Shown: piece after piece, positions 33,447 through 41,125 of the stretch
How the letters are laid out: the number at the start of each line of letters is the position of its first letter
How positions within the stretch are numbered: the first letter of the stretch is position 1
Assembly (NCBI GenBank): GCA_002499085.1
Contig: DAKD01000025.1
Span: forward strand, 22,155-73,715
Direction: 5' to 3'
Origin: Methanomassiliicoccales archaeon UBA280
Lineage (GTDB): Archaea; Thermoplasmatota; Thermoplasmata; SG8-5
DNA length: 51,561 bases
The notes under the pieces: generated by a model
What the model was told of the DNA's origin: nothing
The model's input: the letters and a program-made list of their open reading frames with translations, nothing else
Databases searched by the model: none
Translations under genes and position numbers: made by a program

Positions 33447-34979
33447 TCAATCCTCGATTATCTTCACACTCTCGCCGCCGTGCCTTGTCTCTCTCGGTCG
33501 CACACGCACGAACAGCGGGACCTGGATGTTTCCGCCGCAGACAATGGCAACCCCGATGGGCAGCTGCTGTATTTCCTTGGTGACTCCGGTAGTCAGGCCT
33601 TCGACCGAGGAGGTCACTGCCTTCAGGTCCAGTTCGTTGGTGATCTTCAGGATTATCTGGGTCCCGCATTGGCTCAGGACGTTCTTCTCGACCTTTGCGG
33701 CTCTCTGGGTGATGATGACCAGCCCGAGCCCGAATTTCCTTCCTTCGGAGGCTATGGTCCTCATTATCTTTGTGCATGCGGTCGTACCCTGCTGCGGGCA
33801 GTAATTGTGCGCCTCCTCCGTGACCACAAGCATCGGCGGTATCGCATTTATCTTGCGCATCTCGAAAAGCGATGTCAGCACCCTGTTTACTATCAAATTG
33901 GCAATTTCCGGGGCTGTTCCTCTGAGGTTGAGAATCGTCATCTGGCCCTTCTTGACCAGTTCGTCGAGCTTGGTGCCACGCTCGGCAAATATGTTTATCT
34001 CGTCAAGGTACTGAAGCTCCTGGATCAGATTCGCGTTCTGCGCGTCCTCCTGCGCCTCCAGCGTCTTGATGATGTCCTTCATCGAGAAGGATTGGCGGTT
34101 GGCCTTTATCATGTCCAGGACCTTCTTCATGGTGGGCAGGGCATGCCTTATGTTCTTCACATTGGTCAGTGCCAGTATGTCCCGGGCCTCGAGATTCCCC
34201 AGTGTGAACCTGAGCGGCTGGGCGTCCTTGTTGACTTTTGTGTCGGGAGAAAATTCCGAAATCTGGTCAGCATACCCGCGCGGCTTCACCCCGAACTTCT
34301 CGCTGAATTCGGAGGTCTTGCCGGCCTCTTTCAACGAGCTGTACTCGCCGTGCGGGTCAATCACAATCACGGTGACCTTGTGCTTCAGAAGCTCCTCGAT
34401 AAGGACGCCCACCATGTAGCTCTTGCCGCCGCCGGTTTTGGCCAATATGCTTACGTGCTTCTGCACCATCTCGTTGATGTCCAGATGAATCGGAATGTCA
34501 TGGCCGTTGAGCAGCCCTATGTATGCGCCGCTCTTCTCGTTCTGCTGAATTCCGATGACCTTGGATATCAGCTCGTCATCCGCCCTCGTGACCGCAGAAC
34601 CTGCCTTGAACGGTGCCTTGGGTGTCTGGAGCAGCCCCCTCTCATCTCTGTATCCGATGACGACAATGTTTGCCAGGACCTTCTCCTCTATGTCTATCAT
34701 TTCGCCCTGGGACATTGATATGGCCTTGTCCAGGGAGAGGTTGGTCTTCCGCTCCATGCTGTCCACCTGCCCCAGCACAGGGCCGCAGGTATCATGGGGT
34801 ATCTGTACGTACTCGCCGTTCTCCAGCGGAGCCATGACGCTGCACTTGAGCTCGGATGTGCCCACATCGCCGTAGACAATGCCTATGATTCCGGAACAGT
34901 CATGGGGGTCGACAGCATCAGCATACTGTGCGCTGGCTTCCTCTACCGTTCCATCCCTAGAATCCGTGTCCAAGTGCAT
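33447..34979 (-). CDS. herA: HerA-type hexameric helicase/translocase
   Basis: A FtsK/HerA ATPase that in archaea pumps DNA with NurA for end resection. An N-terminal HAS-like barrel is followed by Walker A AKTGGGKS (180-187), VIVIDPHGEYSS, Walker B MLVVTEEAH and the arginine-finger region ITQRAAKV. 510 residues. The frame extends to 35042, but ATG 34979 is 21 nt from a TATA at 34996-35004 and begins MHLDTDS. nurA, mre11 and rad50 are not in this window. The last ten codons are duplicated in insert alpha. Confidence 0.88.
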   Translation of the reverse strand: MHLDTDSRDGTVEEASAQYADAVDPHDCSGIIGIVYGDVGTSELKCSVMAPLENGEYVQIPHDTCGPVLGQVDSMERKTNLSLDKAISMSQGEMIDIEEKVLANIVVIGYRDERGLLQTPKAPFKAGSAVTRADDELISKVIGIQQNEKSGAYIGLLNGHDIPIHLDINEMVQKHVSILAKTGGGKSYMVGVLIEELLKHKVTVIVIDPHGEYSSLKEAGKTSEFSEKFGVKPRGYADQISEFSPDTKVNKDAQPLRFTLGNLEARDILALTNVKNIRHALPTMKKVLDMIKANRQSFSMKDIIKTLEAQEDAQNANLIQELQYLDEINIFAERGTKLDELVKKGQMTILNLRGTAPEIANLIVNRVLTSLFEMRKINAIPPMLVVTEEAHNYCPQQGTTACTKIMRTIASEGRKFGLGLVIITQRAAKVEKNVLSQCGTQIILKITNELDLKAVTSSVEGLTTGVTKEIQQLPIGVAIVCGGNIQVPLFVRVRPRETRHGGESVKIIED

Positions 34980-34995
34980 CCCGTCCTGCTTGCAG

Positions 34996-35020
34996 ATATA
35001 TATGCCTCTCCGTATATATA
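34996..35020 (-). promoter_or_regulatory. Twin TATA elements of herA
   Basis: Two CATATATAT-like boxes, 34996-35004 and 35012-35020, lie in tandem upstream of ATG 34979. The nearer fits a leaderless start; the other would give a leader of roughly 10-15 nt. Confidence 0.5.
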
Positions 35021-35062
35021 TGTTGGCATTGATAATTTTCAACGGGCCATCCGCGGCACGTG

Positions 35063-36121
35063 TCAGAATTTCCAGAACTGCCCGAGCTCTCTTTTCAGGG
35101 ATTCCAGCATTCCCGCGGTAGCCCTCTCCAGGGATTCCTGGCTGGTTGCCGGGGCGCGTTTGGGCTGCTTTGGCGAGTATGATTTGTAATCCGTGTCAAG
35201 GGCCTCCGAGCCGCAGAACTGCGCCAGCCATCCGTACGTTACCCAATCCCCGTAGCCGCTGACCGTCATGTCAAGCAGATTGCCGGATGTGTCCAGCGCC
35301 AGATCCCTGGTCCTTCTTGACACGGCATTGAGGCCGTCCAGGTTCAATCCGAGCATTGTCAGTTCATCGGCGTAGAAAGGGTCCGAGCCTCCGTTCCTGA
35401 TGAAGATCTCAGGTTTGAATTCTCTTGCCAGCGGTTCGATAACTGAGTCGAATGCCTGCATGTAGTTCTCCAAACCCGAAAGCGGGGGCATGGGGATGTT
35501 GACAGTGAAACCTTTTCCGTCCTCTTCTCCTGTTTCCCAGACGAAACCCTTTCCAGGGTAGATGGTCCTCGGGTCCTGGTGGATTGAAACGAACAGGACC
35601 CTGGGGTCATCGTAGAAAATGTCCATGGTGCCGTTTCCCTGATGCGCGTCCGAGTCCAATACCATGACGCGTTTCAGTCCGTGCCTGCCGAGCGCTGCCT
35701 TTGCGGCTATGGCCACATCGTTGTATATGCAGAACCCCTCGCCGAAATTCCTCCCTGCGTGGTGGAACCCGCCGAATGTGTGTGCTGTTCCGCCGCCAAG
35801 AATGAGGTCAACCGCCTGCAGGCCGGAACCGGCAATCAGGCGCTGGGCCTCGGCCGCGCCCTCGGTTACGGGTGTGTCTATGCTCAGCCATCCGCCCGTC
35901 TTCCTGAGCTCTTCGACCTTGTCAAGATACTGGCGCGTGTGCGCAGTCAGCAGGTCTTCGTCCGTCGCGGATTGAGGTTTGATGATCCTGCAGCGGTCCA
36001 GTATTCCGGCCTTGCCCAGCAAGTCCATGAATCCCCTGAATCTGGAGCCAGTGAGCGGGTGTCCCGGCCCGAAGTCGAACCTTCCAAGCTCGTCACTGTA
36101 GAATATCGGGATATCGGACAA
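35063..36121 (-). CDS. Histone deacetylase/AcuC-family hydrolase
   Basis: Zinc-dependent lysine or polyamine deacetylase fold, 352 residues. GGFHHAG carries the catalytic His pair, LDSDAHQGNG and RNGGSDPF the Asp-His-Asp zinc ligands, and FSIHQDPRTIYPG-like and SGYG segments follow. The C-terminal 60 residues are an extension. It lies 17 nt after a Lys/Ala-rich small gene in the same operon, so that protein is a conceivable substrate. AcuC-like or polyamine deacetylase activity is the alternative. Confidence 0.87.
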   Translation of the reverse strand: MSDIPIFYSDELGRFDFGPGHPLTGSRFRGFMDLLGKAGILDRCRIIKPQSATDEDLLTAHTRQYLDKVEELRKTGGWLSIDTPVTEGAAEAQRLIAGSGLQAVDLILGGGTAHTFGGFHHAGRNFGEGFCIYNDVAIAAKAALGRHGLKRVMVLDSDAHQGNGTMDIFYDDPRVLFVSIHQDPRTIYPGKGFVWETGEEDGKGFTVNIPMPPLSGLENYMQAFDSVIEPLAREFKPEIFIRNGGSDPFYADELTMLGLNLDGLNAVSRRTRDLALDTSGNLLDMTVSGYGDWVTYGWLAQFCGSEALDTDYKSYSPKQPKRAPATSQESLERATAGMLESLKRELGQFWKF

Positions 36122-36138
36122 GAATTGCCCCGCAAAAT

Positions 36139-36375
36139 TCAGTAACCCTGGCGGCCCTCTAGCCTGTCCGCCTTCTCCCTCAGTTGCCTTGATTTGGAAC
36201 GCAGCTTGCTGATCTCCATCTCCTTCTTCTGGATTTTCGCGTCAACTTTCGCTGCCTTGGCCCTGTAATTGGCCGCTTTGGCCTGGGCCTTGGCCTGCTT
36301 CTCCATCTGCTTGGCGCTCTTGACTGCCGCCTTCGCCTCTCTCTTGGCAACTTTGGGGTCGCTGTAGCTGCTCAT
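36139..36375 (-). CDS. Small Lys/Ala-rich basic protein
   Basis: 78 residues. After MSSYSDPK come about 40 residues of Lys-Ala runs (AKAAVKSAKQ, QAKAQAKAANYRAKAAK), then a charged helical tail. The composition recalls histone H1 tails or ribosome/nucleoid-binding peptides; a coiled coil is also possible. TTATATCGG at 36412-36402 is the TATA, with the start at ATG 36375 (the frame extends to 36423). It is the first gene of the operon with the HDAC-like enzyme. Confidence 0.65.
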   Translation of the reverse strand: MSSYSDPKVAKREAKAAVKSAKQMEKQAKAQAKAANYRAKAAKVDAKIQKKEMEISKLRSKSRQLREKADRLEGRQGY

Positions 36376-36434
36376 GTTTATCACTGGATGAATAGAACTC
36401 TCCGATATAAGGCTTTTCTGCACTTTGCCCCTAA

Positions 36435-36741
36435 GCGCCCTTGTTCATGAAATCGCCCCGTAATCTCGCAGTAATTGCTTCCGGAGATTACGGAATTTTT
36501 GATTGGAATACTATATGTTCGGTCCAATCAAGGCGAATACTTCATAAGCTGGAATTCAGCTCTCGTATTCACCGATTGTTTACATATGCATGAAATCCAT
36601 GGCCCTGATTCGGCCTCTAAAATGGAAGCCGGGCCATCGCCGGATTCTTCCGTTACAATATGCCCGAAGTCAGAATCCAGCTTACCTGAGATGGTTGTAG
36701 TTACATGCAGGCCGGGCAAGGTTATCGCCAAATCCAATCAT
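36435..36741. mobile_element. Hairpin-rich insert beta, behind the aminotransferase gene
   Basis: A 307-bp unit. 36435-36451 repeats 36742-36758 exactly; the far copy encodes DFMNKGA and its own stop TAG, the gene EFMNKGA and TGA. Hairpins: CCGTAATCTC/GAGATTACGG (36458/36484), GATTGGA/TCCAATC (36501/36523), GGCGAATAC/GTATTCACC (36532/36565), ATGGCCC/GGGCCAT (36599/36631), and GGATTC/GAATCC (36642/36673). Confidence 0.8.
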
Positions 36742-38036
36742 GCGCCCTTGTTCATGAATTCACAGATCCTGCGCGTCGCTTCCAGGGTCCTGCCGCAGTA
36801 CCTCTCAAGGAACTCGTCGGGCAGCGGGTCGTGAAGAGGAACCGTCTCGCTTGCTGCCAGCGCGTTGGCGCCGTCAAAGTTGACATAGGACATTCGAAGG
36901 GTCAATTCCTCGCAGGGCCTTGAGAATGCGGAACCGGGCACGGCGGCAACATGTTTCTCGTTCAGTATGGCCTCGCAGAGTTTCTTGCTTGAAGTAATCC
37001 CGCGCTTTTCCATGTTGTCTGCCAGCGGGCTGTAGTCCGGGAACAGGTAGAACCCGCCCTCGGGAGGGTGCACGCGTGCTCCGGATTCCCTGAACATGTC
37101 CGCGCATCTGCCGCTCAGCTCCCTGAATATGCGTCTCACTTGCCAGAGGTATCTCTCGAGCTCGATGCCGCCCTTGAATGCAGTCACGGCAGCCCACTGT
37201 ATCGGGCTGGACACCGAGGTATAGGTCTGGCTGGCCGCATCTGTTATGGCATCCCTCAGCCAGTCAAGATTGTCAGGGAATGAGAATGTGCCCAGCCTCC
37301 ATCCGCCCGCCGCACACCATTTGGAGAGCCCCGAGCTGACGATAGTGCCCTCCGGGTAGTACTTGGCAACGGAGACATGCTCGCCCTTGTGATGTATCTG
37401 CGCGTATATCTCGTCCGAGAGAAGAATGACCTCGTATTTCCTTGCCACCGCGGCAATCTCCTTCAGTTCGTCTGCCGAGTAGGTGCCGCCGTCCGGGTTT
37501 CCCGGGTAGCACATTACCACAATTCTCGGGCGGTACGTGTCATGCTCGCCCTCGCACAGTTCGGCCAGCTTGGCCGCGCTCATGTGCCACTTGTCCTCGA
37601 AGTCCGTGTGGATAAGCTGCACCTGCCTTCCTATGAGCTGAGCCTGGGGCACATAAGATACCCAGCATGGCGTGGGTACAACAATCTCCCCGTAGTACGA
37701 GAGCAGCAGAAGGTACATGAGCATCTTCGAGCCAGGGCCGATGATAACATTGTCCGGGTTGATCCTGACCTGGTCCTTCTGCCAGTGATAGTCCGCAACA
37801 GCCTTCCTGAGCTCCGGCAGGCCCTTGACCGGAAGATAGCTCCTCTCGGTGGCGTGCATCTTCAGGGACTGGACCACAAAGTTCGGTACAGGGAAAGGCG
37901 ACTCGCCTATCCCGAGATTGAAAACTTCTATGCCCTCCTTCTTCATCTGCTTGCATCTGTCGTTCAGGGCCAGAGTGGGCGATGCGCCCAGGCCGCGGAG
38001 GTTGAGATTCAGGCTCACGTGTTTGCTGTTGTTCAT
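36738..38036 (-). CDS. Class I/II PLP-dependent aminotransferase
   Basis: 432 residues of fold type I. NLGIGESPFPVP, the GPGSKMLMYLL cofactor region, CYPGNPDGGTYS, LLSDEIYA and SSGLSKWCAAGGWRLG (with the PLP lysine) are present, as is GGFYLFPDY near the C-terminus. Similar enzymes use aspartate or aromatic amino acids; the substrate cannot be fixed here. ATG 38036 replaces a weaker GTG at 38045. Its last codons are duplicated in insert beta. Confidence 0.88.
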   Translation of the reverse strand: MNNSKHVSLNLNLRGLGASPTLALNDRCKQMKKEGIEVFNLGIGESPFPVPNFVVQSLKMHATERSYLPVKGLPELRKAVADYHWQKDQVRINPDNVIIGPGSKMLMYLLLLSYYGEIVVPTPCWVSYVPQAQLIGRQVQLIHTDFEDKWHMSAAKLAELCEGEHDTYRPRIVVMCYPGNPDGGTYSADELKEIAAVARKYEVILLSDEIYAQIHHKGEHVSVAKYYPEGTIVSSGLSKWCAAGGWRLGTFSFPDNLDWLRDAITDAASQTYTSVSSPIQWAAVTAFKGGIELERYLWQVRRIFRELSGRCADMFRESGARVHPPEGGFYLFPDYSPLADNMEKRGITSSKKLCEAILNEKHVAAVPGSAFSRPCEELTLRMSYVNFDGANALAASETVPLHDPLPDEFLERYCGRTLEATRRICEFMNKGA

Positions 38037-38133
38037 GACAATCACTTTTGGGAAGGTGGGGAAGATGCTTCTACTTCATTAAGATTTTGAGAGGTTCAAT
38101 AATCATTTATACGGGTCGGCCATGGCAATACCG

Positions 38134-39366
38134 ATGAAAGTGCTGGTGGAGGCATACGGATGCACCCTGAACCGCGGCGAAGCCGAAGAATTCGCGGACG
38201 GGCTGGCCGCGTCAAGCCATACGCTCACGGAAAATCAAGAGGAAGCGGATACCTTCGCAATATTCACCTGCGGCGTGATTGATACAACCGAGAGGCGCAT
38301 GCTGAAGCGAATCTCCGAGCTGGCCGGAATGCCCGGGAAGAAGCTGCTGGTGTGCGGGTGCCTGCCCAGCATATGCCCCGAGAGGATACTCAGGGCGGCC
38401 CCCGGCGCCAGACTCGTGGCCACGGCCGGGCACATGGCCTGTCTTGATGACATGCGGCCGGGCCGGAGGGCAATCCGGCCGGAGCCGAGAGCAATCGGAA
38501 TTCTGCCGATTGCCACAGGTTGCAGAGGAACCTGCTCGTACTGCATAACAAAGCTGGCCAGGGGTGAACTGATAAGCAGGTCCGCCGGGGACTTGGTCGC
38601 TAGGCTGAAGGCATTGGTTGCGTTGGGCGCCGTCGAGATTCAGCTATGTGCCCAGGATACCGCAGTCTATGGGCGCGACATCGGCCTGGGTCTGTCAGAC
38701 CTTGTCGGGGAACTTGCGTCAGTAAAAGGCGATTTCATGATGCGCATAGGCATGATGAATCCAGCCAGCTTCATGTCTGGCAGGCAGGGGATAATTAACG
38801 CATTCGACAATCCGAAAGTGTTCAAGTTCCTGCATCTGCCCGTGCAGTCGGGCTCGGACAGGATTCTGACGGCGATGAACAGGCGCCACACTGCCGCGGA
38901 CTTCGAGGCACTGGCCTCCGACTTCAGGTCCAGGTTTCCGGGCGCGAGCCTGTCCACCGACATAATCACGGGTTTCCCGGGAGAGACAGATAAGGATTTC
39001 AGCCTGAGCGTCGGCCTTGTGGAGAGGATGAGGCCCGATATTGTGAACATCACCCGTTTCTCGTCCAGGCCCGGAACCGAGGCGCATGCCATGAAGAACA
39101 GGGTTCCGAGCCGCATCTCCAAGGACCGCTCAAGGGTCCTCACCGGGCTGAGGTTCAGGATAACATCGGAGAACTATGCCGCCATGAAAGGACAGACATT
39201 GCGGGCCCTGGCAGTCGAGCGCCGCAAACCCGGGACAACCTTCCTGAGGACGGCGGAATACAAGCCCGTCGTAGTGGATTCCGAGTTGCCGTTGGGTTGC
39301 TGGTATTGGATCGGCATAACCGGGAATGCCAAGACGCATCTGTGCGGAAAATTGACAGAAAAATGA
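38134..39366 (+). CDS. tRNA t6A37 methylthiotransferase (e-MtaB type)
   Basis: Radical-SAM enzyme adding a methylthio group to t6A at position 37 of ANN-decoding tRNAs. The N-terminal UPF0004 domain has the three cluster cysteines (YGCTLNRGE, FTCGVIDTTE, VCGCLP). The radical-SAM CxxxCxxC is GCRGTCSYC, and a TRAM-like C-terminal part ends the protein. ATG 38122 is in frame, but TTTATA at 38105-38110 is 27 nt before ATG 38134 (MKVLVEAYGC), so I start there. 410 residues. Confidence 0.9.
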   Translation: MKVLVEAYGCTLNRGEAEEFADGLAASSHTLTENQEEADTFAIFTCGVIDTTERRMLKRISELAGMPGKKLLVCGCLPSICPERILRAAPGARLVATAGHMACLDDMRPGRRAIRPEPRAIGILPIATGCRGTCSYCITKLARGELISRSAGDLVARLKALVALGAVEIQLCAQDTAVYGRDIGLGLSDLVGELASVKGDFMMRIGMMNPASFMSGRQGIINAFDNPKVFKFLHLPVQSGSDRILTAMNRRHTAADFEALASDFRSRFPGASLSTDIITGFPGETDKDFSLSVGLVERMRPDIVNITRFSSRPGTEAHAMKNRVPSRISKDRSRVLTGLRFRITSENYAAMKGQTLRALAVERRKPGTTFLRTAEYKPVVVDSELPLGCWYWIGITGNAKTHLCGKLTEK

Positions 39367-39372
39367 AGATGA

Positions 39373-39392
39373 AGGCCGGCGGCAGCCGGCCT
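39373..39392. terminator. Hairpin between convergent e-MtaB and TFB genes
   Basis: AGGCCGGC (39373-39380) pairs with GCCGGCCT (39385-39392) around GGCA. It lies 7 nt after one stop and 8 nt before the other, as expected of a shared terminator. Confidence 0.55.
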
Positions 39393-39399
39393 CATTGTC

Positions 39400-40332
39400 C
39401 TAGAGCTGTATCTCGATTCCGAGGCGCTCCGTGAGCTCCTTGTACCGGTTCCTGATTGTGACCTCAGTGACGCCGGCGACGTCAGCCACTTCCCTCTGGG
39501 TCCTGCGCGCGTTGCACAGGATGGAGGAAATGTATATCGCGGCTGCCGCGACTCCTGTCGGGCCCCTGCCCGATGTGAGCTCCTTCTTTGCGGCCTCGTT
39601 CAGTATGTCCATCGCCTTTGTCTGGACATCGCCGCTGAGCTTGAGCTCGCTGCAGAACCTGGAGATGTAATCCTCCGGACGTGTGGGCATGAGCTTCAGC
39701 TTGAGCTCGCGCGTCATGAACCTGTAAGTGCGGCCGATTTCCTTGCGGCCCACACGGCTGGCGCTGGCAATTTCATCAAGTGTCCTGGGGACATTGCACT
39801 GCCTGCACGCTCCGTAAAGAGATGCTGCCACGACGCCCTCGATGCTCCTGCCACGTATGAGGTTCTTGTTCACGGCCTTCCTGTAAATCATTGCCGCGGT
39901 TTCCCTCACATTCCTGGGCAGGCCCATTCCGGAGGCCATCCTGTCAAGCTCGCTCAGCGCGAATGCCAGGTTCCTCTCTGTCGCATTGGAGACCCTGATC
40001 CTGCGCTGCCATTTCCTGAGCCTGTAAAGCTGCGCCCTGTTCCTCGTCGGAATGCTTTTTCCGTACGAGTCCTTGTTCTTCCAGCCTATCTCGGTGCTCA
40101 GACCTTTGTCATGTATGGTATAGGTCATCGGAGCCCCTGTCCTTGCTCTTTTCTCGCCCTGGTCCGAGTCGAAAGCGCGCCATTCCGGACCCTGGTCTAT
40201 AAGCTGTTCATCCAGTACAAGCCCGCAGTCCTCGCAGACCAATTCGCCGCGGTTATAATCCCTTACAAGATGCCCGCCCTTGCATTCAGGGCACTGCATT
40301 ATTTCTTCCGCGGCTTCCCTTTTCTTTGCCAT
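39400..40332 (-). CDS. tfb: Transcription initiation factor TFB
   Basis: Archaeal TFIIB homologue recruiting RNA polymerase to TATA-bound TBP. The zinc ribbon is CPECKGG/CEDCGLV. The B-reader region WRAFDSDQ follows, and two cyclin folds (about 115-205 and 210-305) end the protein, the second with the helix-turn-helix TQREVADVAGVTEVTIRNRY. 310 residues. Its 5' end overlaps gar1 by 34 nt, a pairing common in euryarchaea. Confidence 0.95.
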   Translation of the reverse strand: MAKKREAAEEIMQCPECKGGHLVRDYNRGELVCEDCGLVLDEQLIDQGPEWRAFDSDQGEKRARTGAPMTYTIHDKGLSTEIGWKNKDSYGKSIPTRNRAQLYRLRKWQRRIRVSNATERNLAFALSELDRMASGMGLPRNVRETAAMIYRKAVNKNLIRGRSIEGVVAASLYGACRQCNVPRTLDEIASASRVGRKEIGRTYRFMTRELKLKLMPTRPEDYISRFCSELKLSGDVQTKAMDILNEAAKKELTSGRGPTGVAAAAIYISSILCNARRTQREVADVAGVTEVTIRNRYKELTERLGIEIQL

Positions 40333-40646
40333 GATTTAACCCCCTTCTTCTTTCCGGGTCCGGCGGAACGGTTGCGGGGCACGAATCGCTGCTCTGCGCG
40401 CTCATGCCGTACCCTGTCCTCCGGGCACAAATACAATGTGGTGCCAAGCAATCCGACCGTCTCTGTTCCGGGTTTCGGCTTGACAGAGACATAGGGCGCG
40501 TCAACCGGTCCGAAGACCCTGGTCACTTTGCCGACCTCGGCACCCCTCATATCGCAGACCCTTGTTCCGGGCACCGGAGTGCCCAGGGCCTGAAGGAGGA
40601 TGGAGCCGTCATGGATGACGTTCTTTACATTGCCCAACTTCTTCAT
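40299..40646 (-). CDS. gar1: H/ACA RNP protein Gar1
   Basis: Gar1 binds Cbf5 and regulates substrate handling in H/ACA guide RNPs. The beta-barrel core runs from LGNVKNV to VSVKPK (GKVTRVFGPVDAPYVSV), and a Lys/Arg-rich tail follows (residues 80-115). ATG 40646 has GAGGA upstream. A TATA-like TTTATATAG near 40705 implies a short leader. Co-transcribed with tfb. Confidence 0.88.
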   Translation of the reverse strand: MKKLGNVKNVIHDGSILLQALGTPVPGTRVCDMRGAEVGKVTRVFGPVDAPYVSVKPKPGTETVGLLGTTLYLCPEDRVRHERAEQRFVPRNRSAGPGKKKGVKSWQRKGKPRKK

Positions 40647-40848
40647 GCTGTCCTCATCGTATTAGTAATTTTGGACTTCTAGCTAATATCATCCACTATA
40701 TAAACTTTTCGCAGTGTTTATTATACACGACCTGGGTTTCCACAGAAAATGACTTATATCTGTATGTCCGCAAGCCTCTGGATATACTATTTTAATGCTT
40801 GCGCTAAAGCATATAAATGAGTTGTTGGGGTCGGTTCAGCGCGTTTTA

Positions 40849-41125
40849 TCACTTCACCCTGTGGAATTCGAGGAATGCCCTGTATGTGTGGTACACCGGC
40901 AATCTGTCCGCCTCGTATTTGCTGATTGCCGGCATGACATTGAATCCTGCCGCTCCCAGTATACTGATTCATGGCGAATTCTCTTTCCTGAATGTATTCA
41001 GCTCTCGAATTCACCTTTTGCCATTATGTGCTTATGTTTTATGGCCCTGATTCAGCCTTAAAATTTTGTCAGGCCATAGTCGAACCTAAGTTTCATGGTT
41101 GCGGGATTCGGTTCAACACAACTCA
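40849..41125. mobile_element. Hairpin-rich insert gamma, behind the M18 peptidase gene
   Basis: A 277-bp unit. 40849-40896 repeats 41126-41173 at 40 of 48 bases; the far copy encodes YHTYRAFLEFHRVK plus stop against YYTYRAFLEFHKAK in the gene. Hairpins: CGGCAATC/GATTGCCG (40897/40924), GGCGAATTC/GAATTCACC (40973/41007), ATGGCC/GGCCAT (41041/41072), and GAACC/GGTTC (41082/41110). 40711-40848 holds only a small AATGCTT/AAGCAT hairpin. Confidence 0.8.
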
